A stretch of DNA of 64,000 bases from Kingdonia uniflora. Lineage: Eukaryota > Streptophyta > Magnoliopsida > Ranunculales > Circaeasteraceae. Shown one piece after another: positions 1 to 11,237 of this stretch; position 1 is the stretch's first letter, and each line of letters starts with the position of its first letter. The notes under the pieces are model-generated. The model was not told where the DNA came from. It did no database searches and worked only from the letters and a program-made list of their open reading frames with translations. The stretch spans positions 2,170,001 through 2,234,000 of the forward strand of contig JACGCM010000669.1 of the NCBI GenBank assembly GCA_014058105.1, in the 5' to 3' direction. The translations under genes and the position numbers were made by a program.

Positions 1-104
1 GTACTCAACAGCAATACCGCAATCAGTACGCCAACACAAGCCATAACTATCAGCCAGCTCACAACAGTACTTCAGCACTCAGCTGAAATTGGCAGTATCC
101 TAAT

Positions 105-600
105 CTTGTGGGACCCGTAGAATACTTCACCGAAAAAATGCACTCAGCAAGCACTCAAAACGCATTAAGAATACCTTCGTCGTCACCTTTTTCCGAAAGA
201 AAAAAAAACTATGTGGGACCCACTAACCACTTTGTGGGAGCAGAAAACCATTATATGGGACCCGAAGACCACTATATGGGACCTGACAACCACTATGTGG
301 GACCCGACGACCACTTACCTCGTCTATATAAGAAGATCGAAGACTCAGCTTTATGTACGCTTTCATTCACGCTTTTATTTGCGCTTTCATTTTACATTTT
401 CATTCTCTACTCTTGTTTTCTAAGTTCCTCAGTTCTCAGTTCTAAGTTTGTACTCCTATCTGTAAGCTACCACTGGAATTTGTAAGCTACTACTGTACTC
501 TATAAGCTACCACTGTACATCTCCAACCTTCTCTAAGTCTTCTGCAATTACCTAAATAAAGCTCTAAAGTTTGTTTATATAGTTTGTTTATAAGTATTCA
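105..600 (+). promoter_or_regulatory. LTR- or pararetrovirus-like promoter and polyadenylation module
   Basis: Seen: five GTGGGACC-type repeats end just before a TATA box (TATATAAG, 325-332). A CT-rich leader follows, with three copies of a GTAAGCTACYACTG motif (about 462-515), then AATAAAGC at about 554. This order (repeated upstream element, TATA, short leader, polyA signal) is typical of a retroelement U3-R region or a plant pararetrovirus intergenic region. No coding domain or tRNA primer site was found next to it, so LTR and pararetrovirus origins cannot be separated. The short ORFs across it follow the repeats and are not genes. Confidence 0.4.
208..315 (+). repeat. Five tandem copies of a 21-bp unit
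   Basis: The core ATGTGGGACC or ATATGGGACC recurs at 211, 232 (degenerate), 253, 274 and 295, an exact 21-bp spacing, followed each time by a variable RACYAC-type tail. A stray copy of the core lies at about 106. The array stops 10 bases before the TATA box, suggesting an enhancer-like repeat. Confidence 0.85.
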
Positions 601-1049
601 CAAAGTGTACACAGACCCCTGAGGGTATCTTTATAAGTAAGAGGGCCTGAAAGGGCATCCTCAAACCTTAGTTTAAGTTTATGTTCTAGTATATATGTAT
701 ATTTCAGCTTGATCATTTGAATTAGCCTATTCTAAGTATTCTTGCGCCCGTTTCTCCGAGTGACGATCTAGCCAACAACTGTTGAGTACTAAGCTCTACC
801 TAGGCATTTCTCTTTGAGGAAAAATGATATATTTTGCTCCATCTTAAAGCAGTTGAGTAGCCTCTGGCTACATACTTATAGAAAGAACAACAAAGTTCTT
901 TTATGATTTGAATAGTAAGTATTTTTCTTGTTTTAGTTTTGTATGATCTAAATAGTAACCGTTTTTACTTTTTAAAATTAACTATTTATAGTTTAAAATC
1001 ACAGTCTATTTGTTTTTAGTTTATTAGCCATTTTGATTAGATTCTTCAA

Positions 1050-1053
<4 letters not shown>

Positions 1054-1089
<36 letters not shown>

Positions 1090-1092
1090 TAT
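1054..1092. repeat. (TA)n microsatellite
   Basis: An almost pure TA run with one CA interruption. The surrounding 600-1490 stretch holds no recognisable coding domain. Confidence 0.95.
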
Positions 1093-1499
1093 TTTGACAT
1101 CTACTGTGTGAAACTACTTCTAGACTTAAGGTCAAAGTACAATCTCAGTTGGATGAGAAATATCACATACTTCCAATTCTATGGTACACATTCTATATAT
1201 TTTAATTTTTCAATATTTTGATATTTTATATACATCATTGAGCGACATTGCCCTAAACTGATAGTAGGTTTTTGGTCCGTCTCTGCATTCTACTTTTTAC
1301 TTTGTAGCTTTAGACTAATGAACATACAAGTCGAATATTTATTGCTCTTTTCTAACCAGTAGCTCCGCTTGCAAAGATAACAGGGACGCTGAGACGTCTA
1401 TCTCCTTAGCGAGCTCAATCTCTAAATCTTTTATTCAGAATCGCATTTCCTTACATTCCAACAACAAGGTTTACAAGAACATCTTAGCCTACTAAATTC

Positions 1500-3240
1500 T
1501 ATCCAACAAATAATATTCCATCAGATTACAATATTCCCAAACCATTTATACAATCACAGAGTCAACATTCTACTCTACCTTCTCATTTTCTCCCTCTGGA
1601 CGCTTATTGCCATCCCCTTGGTTGTCTTGCACCGTTTGGGGTGAGACACCGTCCAACCCATCCACAACTCCAATAACAACATCTTCCACCTTGTCATCTT
1701 CTTCCTCCTCAACATTGGTGTCAGCCATAGTGGCATTTAACTAATCTTCAGAATACCTCTCTGTTATAAGGTAGCATCCTAGTCGGTCGTGCTCAGTTAC
1801 CACCTCCTCCATATTCCTTCTCACTTCAGCTGAAAGATCGTTAATTTGTACCTCTTAAAAAAGCCTTCAGAGCCTCCAAACATTTTCCCTCCTTAATCAA
1901 GTCAGCTTTCAGTTGAGCTACCTTCTTCTCAAGCTTGACTTTGCCCTTCTTCAGCTCAGCTTTATCCTCCTCGACCCTGAGACATATCCCCTTCATCAAA
2001 CGAGTAGCCTAACAAAACAAACAACATCGACTTCATTGTTAGCTCGAATCATCATACAAAATTCAGCACATATTCAAACAAATGAACTTACCATTTTGCT
2101 CATCTCCTCCTCCCCATTGAGAGTTGCGAGCCTCACCTTTTCCTCTACCACTTTCAGCCCATTGCCTATAACAGGTCGATCCTCTGTGACCTTTACCCCT
2201 ATCTGTTCGGAAGGCTCAACCCTCATCTTTCTCACCCCTTTTTTAACCTTGCCACTTCCTGTAGTTCCCGAGGTCGAACCATGGTTCAGCATCTTCTTCT
2301 TTGGAAACACTCGATCTATCTTGCTCGACGTAGAAGACTCTGGCACACCTGCGAAGTCTACTCCAGGGGCCTTGGGCAAGTTCACTCGCCTCTCCCCATC
2401 AGCTTCATTCCTTTTAATACCCTCAGCGCCCGCCATTAGCCTCGTTGATTGAGACTTCTAAACTTTCTCAGACCAGCTGTTAGTACTTTTCTTTATGCTA
2501 ATGCCGAGTTCTTTCAGTACAGCCTTGAGTTCTGAGTTCAGATCAAAGAAATAAGGCCGAGTCAAACTCGTAAAAAAATATGCCCCTCTACTTGTAGAAA
2601 AGTTTTTTACCCCATAAAACTGCCAAACATCCTCAGGAGATATCCTCCTCTCAATCCCATCCCCTCCCAAAACTTGTTCATAAATTTACAAACATTTATC
2701 ACCTCCCACATATTCCCGTTCAACTAAACAGGATATGCCCCGATAATATTCATAATCCCTTTCATCAAATTGCTAAGGGGAAGACACAACTTGTACTCCA
2801 ACTAAGACAGGTAACTCAAAAAACCCTCCGCCAGGTCACCCTAGACGTTTTCGTCAAAATACTCCAATGAGATCGATTTTTCTAAACCCCTATCTCGTTT
2901 CTCCCTCTCCAAATTAGCCAATAGAAAGAAATATTCCTCTCCAGTTGTTATAATACAACTCGTAAAATGCCTACCGACATGTCCTACACAACTGCCCCAT
3001 CTTCACCCTACAAAAGCCATGGCTTTACAAAACTCTTTGAACACATCAGAATTTGGAGGATAGGTTACCAATCTTCCAGGGAAATTTAAAAATTGAACAA
3101 CCTTTACTTCTTCCTCCCTATCGGATATTATAATCTCGGACTCTACCGATCGACCAAAGGTCGATGCCTCATTAACAGGAGAAGTCTTCATATTAACTAC
3201 AAATCTACCGGTGAGGATTTTGTCATACACGAACACTCCT
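1500..3240 (-). pseudogene. Decayed accessory ORF of a Tat-like gypsy element
   Basis: Minus-strand coding blocks appear at 3236-3003, 2670-2458 and 2436-2074, then a broken helical, lysine/glutamate-rich tail runs down to about 1500. The middle block (RISPEDVWQFYGVKNF) and the charged block after it (SKIDRVFPKKKML) are protein-like but broken by stops and frameshifts. Known background: Tat-lineage plant gypsy elements often carry an extra antisense ORF between pol and the 3' LTR, sometimes matched to the putative gypsy-type transposon domain. The match here rests on general character and position, not on a catalytic motif. Plus-strand LTRs to its right fit the antisense interpretation. Confidence 0.4.
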
Positions 3241-4178
3241 CATGATCGACCTACATATAAGTCCAGGTACCCATTATTATCTTTTACATATACATCACCC
3301 ACATATATAAATCTTTCGTATATCATATAACACTAGATTACTGTAAATTATAATTTTTAGATTTCCCTAACACCAAAAAATGATTTTCAAAAATAACACA
3401 TTCAAAGTATCACAAATACTCTACTAACCTTTAATGTCAGAATGTGATTCTGACACAGCGCCAAATCTTTTCCTCATAATGTTACTGCATAACCACCTTC
3501 GTGACTCAGTCTCTGAAACTCTCTTTTACTTTTACTATTAATTACCCTCAATTAAATTCTCACGAGATTCTCTACTATTTTTTCTCTTTCCTCTCTCTCT
3601 CTGCTCTTCAAGTTTTCAGAAGTTGAGAAGCCTTTGAATGATGAAGATGAAGCATTCCTTATATTTTCTCTCTCTAAATGCTGGCAGCTATTGGGCCTCG
3701 CATGAGCCGTCATCGGTTTTGGAACTGAGGTATCCCCTCTACAATCAATGTCGGACGTCTTACACCTTTTCGGTAAAAATGTTTTCCCATCATTACCCTT
3801 TGTCATATATTTTAATCTATTATTATCTCTCTTTTCCAAATCTCTTTCTGATTTCTCCATACTCACGATGACTCACACTTACACGCAATCGGCCTTACCC
3901 AGCTTTTACACAAGATACAAAATCAAAAACTACCTATTTTTTTTTCTATTTTTGCTTCTTCTACTTATAGAAGTGCTGACGTCATTTTCAAAGCTCTAAA
4001 TTTTTTAAAAGTATTCAAATTCATTTTTTGCAATAGTAATAAACAACATTAGCAATAATCGAGGACATATTCAAACTTCATTTTTCATTTCATTTCTTTC
4101 AAAATTATTCAAATTCATATACTTACATACCTACCACCCCTATTTATATTCATCAAACTCTCATCATAATTCACTCAC
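3241..4178. other. Non-genic flank of the accessory ORF
   Basis: Low-complexity, AT-rich sequence. A minus-strand reading at 3866-3552 is charged and serine-rich with no recognisable domain, and its plus-strand counterparts are pyrimidine-rich shadows. No promoter, RNA gene or repeat was supported. Confidence 0.4.
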
Positions 4179-4421
4179 TCACATATAATTACACCTAAAA
4201 CATCCCTGATGTCTTGGTGAACCGCATCCAATCATTTCACCTCCAACAATTCTCACATCTTCCAATTCGATGTCTCCTTCATTAATAAATCTCACAATAT
4301 CTTTTGAAGCTGCAGGTTCCACCATCACTTCCCGAAATATCTCCTCAAAGAAATGATGTTCATACTCACATTCTCTACCCATCCAATCTAAAACTTCAAA
4401 TTGACACTCTCTCACTGGCAT
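4179..4421 (-). CDS. Short acidic ORF, unknown; first of three related copies
   Basis: An 80-codon minus-strand ORF rich in Glu and Asp, with the C-terminal stretch ELEDVRIVGGEMIGCGSP. A similar acidic segment followed by a V-x-IVG motif ends the minus-strand reading at 7220-7032, and a weaker version lies at 5653-5456. No family was recognised. Each copy sits on the strand opposite to nearby plus-strand gypsy LTRs, so I infer accessory coding material of those elements rather than a host gene. Confidence 0.35.
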   Translation of the reverse strand: MPVRECQFEVLDWMGRECEYEHHFFEEIFREVMVEPAASKDIVRFINEGDIELEDVRIVGGEMIGCGSPRHQGCFRCNYM

Positions 4422-5455
4422 TTAAGCATCATAATCCAATAAGCCAAAAATTTGCTTCAGCACTTTAGCTATCTTTAACCGCCCCTCAACGACATAATGA
4501 ATTCTCTCAGATCGAGTCCATACCATTTCTATTCTCTTCCAACTGTTTAAAGCTCCTTTCCCCCTATTTATATATTTTTTGTTGTAAATCCCCCACAGTT
4601 CGTAATATTATCCTATTCTTTCATAACAGAAAACCCTAGTATCTTGAGAAAACTTATTTAAATATATCTCTCCATATCAACCTCAGCCAATTCAGCCTAT
4701 TCCATATCGAACTTATTCTTTCCAAATCTAACTGACAGAGCGACCTCCCAGAGCTCACATTTCCCAACTTAAACATTCAACAGTTTTGTTTCTCCCCTAA
4801 TAAATTGCAGTCACTCAGTTCGATCATTCATTACACATATTTCATGTTATAACAATATTTTTGCAGCGCGATTATTATAACCAAGGTTTAAGTTCTAATC
4901 TCATACATAACATTTCATCCTATATTCGTAAATCTTCGAATCATTCATAGCTCAATTTTTATAGTTATCCTATACATATATCAACGCAAAGTTTGGATAA
5001 TAAATTTTATTTAGCTCGAATATAAATTACAGATACTTTCAAGATAACAAGTCTTTTAGGTACTTTACAGATAATAAGTCTTTCAGGTACTTTATCGATA
5101 ATAATTCTTTTAGGTACTTTACAGATTACAAAATTTTCAAGTGCATTACAGATGACAGGTCTTTCAAGCACTCTAAAACATTAAACCTTCAATTTATTTG
5201 ATTTCAGTAATGTTTCATTCCAAGAATCCTCTTATGCAAAGTTGGCATTGGAAGTCACCATAGGCACTTCTTCCTTCACACCATCTTACTCTAACTAGAA
5301 ACTGAATTTAGAGGAAGTCAGGGCATGAAAGCAGAGGACTCAGTACTTCAACCAACCCTGAAAGCCAAAGATCTTCTTAGCGCCAAGGAACGATAAAAGT
5401 GTAGAAGCAGACTTTCATTCTTCGCCTCCCTTCTCCACTACCACCGTCGCCTCCT
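4422..5455. other. Non-coding spacer with a minisatellite
   Basis: AT-rich DNA with no open frame of note. It contains the 27-bp minisatellite near 5030-5180. Confidence 0.5.
5031..5180 (+). repeat. 27-bp minisatellite, about five copies
   Basis: The unit begins AGGTACTTTACAGATAATAA. Unit starts fall at 5058, 5085, 5112, 5139 and 5166, an exact 27-bp period, with the later units more diverged. Confidence 0.85.
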
Positions 5456-5880
5456 CTATAACCACCACCTCCGCAGAGTTGGAAGAGATGAAGGGGGTCT
5501 GACCTTAAAATCCAATCCTACGATAGGCACCAGCGTAACTGCCTCACAGTTATGCCCATCCCCGTATTTATCTCCCAAATCTTGTCTTCTGCAAGGATGT
5601 AGAGACAAATCCAACGTTGCTCGCTTGTTACGATAACGTGATGAAATCTCCACATATACTAAAAATCTTCCTCAGCTTTAGCCGCTTCTTCTTCTTATAT
5701 ACCTTGATACGTTGGTGGAACGGGAATGGGGGTAGGCATCTCTGAAGACTGATCTCCAAAGTATCTCATTTTCAACTTCTGCAACTCAACAATAATCCTC
5801 TCTTCGTGGGTCATTCTCAGGGTCTTCACTATTATCAAAACTTTCAGAAAATTTTGTAACAAACAAGCATACTTTTCCAT
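5456..5880 (-). pseudogene. Broken short ORF pair related to the 4.2 and 7.1 kb ORFs
   Basis: Two minus-strand pieces in different frames: 5880-5695, ending with EMPTPIPVPPTYQG, then 5653-5456. The TPIPVPPTYQ segment resembles TPIPREPTFQ just upstream of the 7220-7032 ORF on the same strand, so these look like two copies of one unit. No known domain. Frame change and stops suggest decay. Confidence 0.35.
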
Positions 5881-6159
5881 AATTCTCGTTATAGGTACTA
5901 TTTATATAACCCTAATATTTAATGTACAAAAATGTTTCCCCAAGCATCATTATTCAATACAGACGAAACTCTCAAAACCCTAACCATCACATACATTAAT
6001 ATTTCCATCAACATTTAATGCCAACATCCCTCCATAACATGCGTATTTTCTATGTAGTCAAATCCATATCATTACTTCCTTCATTTTCAAACTTCTAAAC
6101 CAATTACCTATACCCACAAATTCTTTCTCAACCAAAGCCACTCGTGACTTTGGTTATGA

Positions 6160-6736
6160 GGGTTATAGGGGCTTATCCCTCGATCTAACATAAATTGAGC
6201 TATTCTAGTTTAAACTACCTCCATGTCATATTCGCATATTTTATACGTGACATCAACAGTCAATATCGATACTTACTCCACAAATTGATGAAGAACGTGG
6301 GTCGAGCTCAAACAAAAAAACATAAACAAGTCAAAGATACCTGTTTCTTTTGAACTTAATAGTTACTTAGTCAACTACCACTAACCACATTGTTCGAAGA
6401 ACGTGCTTCGGCACGATGAAGAGCTACGGAGAAGGCCTATATAAAGAAAAAGTTCCAATAAAGATAAAGATAAAATAAATATACGAAAAATCACCAAGAA
6501 AATTATATTTTCCAGATTCTCAAAACATCAAAACTTCTTATTTACAAGATCAAGTATTTCTAAGTCGAGAGATCACTTGAAATAAGATATCAGCCTCAAG
6601 TAATAAAAGTTACTATTACAAAAACTCTCAAATCGAGGTCATGGTTTTTTACCTATTCAGAGGTTTTCTATGCTAAATCACCTGTGCCATTTCGAACTTG
6701 GTGTAAGAGCTAATTCCAAGTCATCTCGAACTTACA
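6160..6736 (+). repeat. Plus-strand gypsy LTR (left end uncertain)
   Basis: TATA-like CTATATAAAG lies at about 6438. The R/U5 core at about 6635-6680 (GAGGTCATGGTTTTTTACC, then GAGGTTTTCTATGCTA) is shared with the LTR at 7639-8092 and, inverted, with the LTR at 15.6-16.5 kb. The right end CTTACA (6731-6736) matches the end of the second LTR. The left end is an estimate. Confidence 0.55.
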
Positions 6737-7031
6737 GAATTGGGCCATTATAGGTACACATAAATATTATCCAAGCAGTTCAAGTAAAGTTACTAAATGT
6801 TAAATTATTACTTCCATCCAGGACCATGAATTTTTAATTGAAGACTATATTCCCAAATAGTCATCAGACAAGTTCTACTTTTGATACTAATCATCACAGT
6901 TCGCATTCTTAAGGTCACATAATACAAGGTTGAAGTACTAAATTTATAAAGCTGTAAAAGTTACATACTGAAGGCAGGAAACAAAATAAGGTTTCATTAA
7001 AGTAGTATAGACTAAAAACAGGTATTTCAGC
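6737..7031. other. Spacer between gypsy LTRs
   Basis: Starts with sequence resembling the region just inside the LTR of the 15.6 kb element (AATTGGGCCATTATA). No intact PBS or coding frame is visible. Confidence 0.35.
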
Positions 7032-7260
7032 CTATTTATAGCCCATGCAGCCATACTCGCGAGAACCCTTCTGACCGACAATAACTACATTGTCTTTATC
7101 CTCCACAATACCTTCTGTTATGCTACGAAGGTTATCCTCACAATCAGCCTCATCAAGATTGAAGTAGTGAAACTGGTGAAGCCTGAAATAGTCTTTACTA
7201 GATTCTTTCCCCTCGACCAAAGTAAAAATTTGAAAGGTAGGCTCCCGCGGTATCGGTGTA
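7032..7260 (-). pseudogene. Short acidic ORF, unknown; third related copy
   Basis: The minus-strand reading includes TPIPREPTFQIF, then an acidic stretch and the ending DNVVIVGQKGSREYGCMGYK. It shares the TPIP and V-x-IVG features with the copies at 5.5-5.9 kb and 4.2-4.4 kb. It lies immediately left of a plus-strand LTR. Function unknown. Confidence 0.35.
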
Positions 7261-7638
7261 GGATCAACAAGTTATTACCGACCAAAATACTGAGTTTTTA
7301 ATTACCCCAGCTAGGCTATAAAACATGACTCACTCTGCACAACAGGTCTGGAATCTTGTTTTTACCATTGTCTTCATCAAGTTTTGTTAATAGAACCACA
7401 AGATGCTATAGAGAAGCTATTTATAAGCAAGTACAATAACAACTGATTCCAATAGTCAAAAAGAATGAAATTAACAAGTCTAGGAAATCTAAGGGTCAAG
7501 TCAAATGATTTCTTTCTAGAAATATGTATAAATAGCCATAACAAACTCTTTCAAGTTCTAGAGTGTAGCAAGAGTGATCAATACTTGGTCAAGCTTCTCA
7601 ACCAAAATCACCAGTTCTTTTCATTAAGAGAGGGTGAA

Positions 7639-8092
7639 TGTAAGGACCAACTCCCGATCTAGACCTCATGTATCAAAATGACCTTCCAAGCAGTAACTTA
7701 ACCTGACGATCACAAGAAGACATTCTTCAGTGGTGACTTATTAAGAGCCGTTACAAGAAATTGGAATCATTCATGCCATTAAAGAGAGATAGTAGTCATT
7801 AAATGGTCATAATATGAGACTTATAAATAAGAACAAGAAAGAACATCATAAGGATAAATTTTTCTACCTAGAATATCTAAGTAACACTACTCAGAATACT
7901 CGCTGTAATAGGTAGTTAATCAATTAATAAGATCATCATTTTTAAATCCCCAAGAAAGGTCATTGTTTTTCTTTATTCAAAGGTTTTCACGCTAGATCTT
8001 ATTTTTAATTGTGGTTATTTATTTATTGTCTAGTATTCTGCTCATCTTTGGTATGAGAAACTAAGTTCAAGTCCTGAATTTAAGCTCTTACA
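7639..8092 (+). repeat. Plus-strand gypsy LTR with TGTAAG...CTTACA ends
   Basis: A 454-bp unit starting TGTAAGGACC and ending CTCTTACA, giving a 6-bp terminal inverted repeat. Inside are a TATA-like TTATAAATAAG (about 7820) and the same R/U5 core as the other two LTRs (AAAGGTCATTG, then AAAGGTTTTCACGCTA). The flanking pentamers do not match, so it may be one LTR of a broken element rather than a clean solo LTR. Confidence 0.65.
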
Positions 8093-8109
8093 ATTATATT
8101 CGTTCTTTT

Positions 8110-9198
8110 TTTTATTGGAGGAACTAAAAAACCTAATGCCACAAGTTAAGGAGTTGAAGAAGAAGATGGGCAGTGAATTAAAAAACATCATGTCAAAAAT
8201 TGAAGGGCTGAAAAAGATGGACAGGAAGGTTATTTTTTTCTTAAGCCCCTTTTAATCTTTACCACCTAAACAAAAATCTATCAACAGTGTGCTGAATTGC
8301 TATCTGTACGTACACAGAATACAGAATTGCGAGTCGCGCTAGAGGCTGAAGGAAATACTGTGAAGGAGCTGTAGTTTCAAGTGAATGTGCATAAAGTGGT
8401 GATAAGCGAGTTAGAGTTCATGCTCGCAAGTATGAAGCACTGTGGTTGGTGACTGGTATGGTGGGGAAAAAAATGGAGGAAGCTTGTGCTCAACAGAATG
8501 AAGTCATAAAGAAGGATTAGAACAAAATATGTAATCTGGAGCAGCGTGCGTAAAAGTATCACCTGAATGTCTTGGAATACCAGGCCGGCAATGAAAGACT
8601 TCAAAGCGTGAATGCGAAGCTGGTGGAAGATCTGTTGCGGTTGGAGGTAAGATATGATTTGAAGTGGGTAAAATGTGAAAGTTATAAGAATTCAATATCT
8701 CTAATTTATCATATGGATATATTCATGACCGTATTGGCAGCCCAGAATGTTGATGTGCGTCGTGCAGCACGACGTGGGGACGATCATTATAAGCAGCTGG
8801 AGAATGATTTAAAGGAAGCGTGATGTAAGTTGAGCAAACTCATTCTCAGTAGGTAGATAAAAAATGAGGTAGTAGTCATGAGAGAGAGTTGGTCGTAGTA
8901 ATCTCATTTTTTTACTGCAGAATTGAAGAGGGTGGAAGTGGAGAGTAAGAGGGTAAGTGACAGTTTGATCTCCCGAGGTGTAGAGCATAAAATGGAGGTA
9001 ATCCGATCTGAATATTTAAAACCTATGATATCCATGATTGGATCGTTTAAACAACTAATGGTTTGAGACGGGAAGAAGATTGTTATTGGGAAGATGCCAT
9101 TCTTTATGCGGTACGAGTTGCAGAAGGGTTCAATAGAGGACGTGGCAGGCCCTTCTAATGTAAGACATGAGTCGAGCGATAGCTCTAGTGAAGAATGA
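8110..9198 (+). pseudogene. Coiled-coil accessory ORF of the adjacent gypsy element
   Basis: Plus-strand blocks in changing frames are strongly heptad-like and rich in Leu, Glu, Lys and Arg. Examples are LMPQVKELKKKMGSELK, TQNTELRVALEAEGNTVKEL and, in the longest open piece (8572-8823), LEYQAGNERLQSVNAKLVED. The C-terminal end is acidic and serine-rich (SSDSSSEE, stop near 9198). It runs opposite to the gag-pol of the 10-15.6 kb element and is separated from it by the 161-bp array, matching the known antisense-ORF layout of Tat elements. Several stops break it. The N-terminal part is missing at the LTR ending 8092. Confidence 0.5.
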
Positions 9199-9369
9199 AT
9201 AATGTGATTATGTTGTATGTATACGAACAATGGATAGAAAAGAAATATGAATATAAACATAAATGGTTAAGGATGAGTAGTAAACTATATTAACCATGTG
9301 AGGTACCATTGATAATGTCTTCAAAGTAGCTTACCTGGTAAACTAGCCGTGATACAAGAGTTCATCAGT
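9199..9369. other. Short spacer
   Basis: No feature seen between the coiled-coil ORF stop and the tandem array. Confidence 0.4.
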
Positions 9370-9905
9370 GTGGCCGAGGCAATGCAATGATCTGGAATCT
9401 ATGCTTAGTGATATTTGTAGGGTAATCGTACACAAGTATTTCATTGGTGTCAGATTGTCGTACAGTGAATGTAAAAGATAGATCGGTTTGGCCGAAGCAA
9501 CAAATGAACTGTAATGTATTAGATGATTGATTTGGCCATAACAACAAATGATCTGTGATCTATATATGGAAATTTTTGTAGGGTAATCGAACACAAGTGT
9601 TTCATTGGTGTAAGATTGCCGTACAGCGAATGCATTAGATAGATCAGTTTGGCCAAAGCAATAAACGATCTGTAATGTATTAGATGATCGATTTGGCCAT
9701 AGCAACAAATAATCTGTGATCTGTGTATAGAAATGTTTGTAGGGCAATCGAACACAAGTATTTCATTGGTGTAAGATTTCCGTACAGCGGATGTATTAGA
9801 TAGATCGGTTTGGCCAAAGCAACAAACGATCTGTAATGTATTAGATGATCGATTTGGCCATAACAACAAATGATCTATAATTTGTGGATAGAAAGTTTGT
9901 GCAGC
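9370..9905 (-). repeat. 161-bp tandem repeats (about 3.3 copies) in the gypsy 3' region
   Basis: The landmark GATCRGTTTGGCC recurs at 9481, 9642 and 9803, an exact 161-bp period. A partial copy lies before 9480 and a tail runs to about 9905. Each unit also contains an internal half copy (GATYGATTTGGCCATA). The ORFs called across the array are products of the repeat. Such arrays between pol and the 3' LTR are known in Tat-lineage elements. Confidence 0.85.
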
Positions 9906-10007
9906 ATAGTAGAAAATGCTCATATATCTTTACCAAAACAGCAATCTTTTATTGATGTGAGTTCTTCATGATAGTTTGGTTGAGAAAACTAAACTGTGAT
10001 AGGGGTG

Positions 10008-11050
10008 TTATCGACAATATAATTTCAGTCTCCTTATGTTCCAAGGGTTAGGTACGTGCTCCCCATGCTCAGTGGCGAGGTCATAAGAATCGAGGCCGTT
10101 TTTCCCCATGACGACAAAAGGACCTTTCCAATTTTCGGATAATTTCCCAGCGTTAAGCTCTTTGAGATGTTTTTGAATCTCTCGGAGGACCAGATCCTTG
10201 ATTTTGAACTCTCGATGTCTAATGCGCTTGTTGTAAGATCTGGCTAACGCTTGATGATACCTTTCCAATTGTATGATTTCTTTGTCACAGGTCACTTTGA
10301 TCCAGTTCATATTACATGATAACTGAAATTCGTTTTCTTCATCGATCATGGTATGGTCGCGAATAGGGTGATGATACTGAGTTGGGATGATTATATCGAT
10401 ACCGTAAGCCAGGAGGAACGGTGTGCAGCCAGTTGAAACTTGGGGCGCAGTTCGATATTCCCATAACACATGTTGTAGCTCCATGACCCAATTTCCTTTT
10501 TTTTTGTTAGGCGCTTTTGATTCCATCCACGATAGTGTAATTAGTGATCTCGGCCTGGCCGTTTCCCAGTAGGTAATAGGGATTTGAAGGAGAATGTATG
10601 ATGTTGTACTGATTGAGGAATTTGACGACCTTGGAGCCAATGAACTGAGGTCCATTATCTATTCGGATGAGGTGGGGGCAGCCAAATCGAATGATGATGT
10701 TTTCTCAGATGAGCCTGATGACCTTATCTTTTCGTGTGCGGTATAGAGGGACTGCTTCTTCCCACTTAGTAAAGTAATCCGTTGCGACTAAGAGATGTTT
10801 TTGTTTGCCTGGTGCATTAGGAAAATCACTGACAAGGTCGAGGGCCCATCTTTTAAATGTCTATACGACATTGCTGGAACCAAAGCTAGAGCTCAAATTT
10901 GTGGACCATGTCGCTGACATGCATCGTATTTACTTACGAGCTTAATTGCTTGAGCTTTTACTTTAGGCCAGAAGAGTTCTTGAGTAAGAGCTCGATTAGC
11001 TAGAGATCGTCCTACTGCGTGAGAACCACAAGTACCTTCATGTAGCTCGT
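10008..11050 (-). pseudogene. gypsy integrase (broken)
   Basis: The zinc-finger end is visible near 11.0-10.9 kb (AVGRSLANRALTQELFWPKV, then DACQRHGPQ). The core follows with ALDLVSDFP, LLVATDYFTKWEEAVP, FGCPHLIRIDNGPQF and NGQAEITN, keeping plausible D, D and E positions. The last 215 codons (10655-10008) are open and end with the typical C-terminal block GKLSENWKGPFVV to NPWNIRRLKLY. Stops interrupt the zinc-finger and core parts. Integrase joins the cDNA to the host genome; this copy should be inactive. Confidence 0.85.
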
Positions 11051-11237
11051 GTAGGAATTTTTGAGCTTCTTTGTAAGATAAGAATTCAAGATATCAGCCT
11101 GTGATCGAAATTTTATATAAGAAGCCGTTTTTGACGATGTATCGCTTGGCATTATCAAGGACGCGCCTTCCTTCAGTAGGGTCTTGAGGAAGTTTGCCAT
11201 TAAATGTATTCTTTGTACCAACATACTTGAGGAAAGG

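Noticed and set aside
1033..1221. Tyr/Ile-rich ORF
   Set aside because: Translation of the TA microsatellite.
9370..9905. CRISPR-like array
   Set aside because: Repeats are directly adjacent with no unique spacers, and the region is plant retrotransposon.
9343..9923. Three overlapping 60-134 codon minus-strand ORFs
   Set aside because: They translate the 161-bp array in different frames; repetitive and not protein-like.
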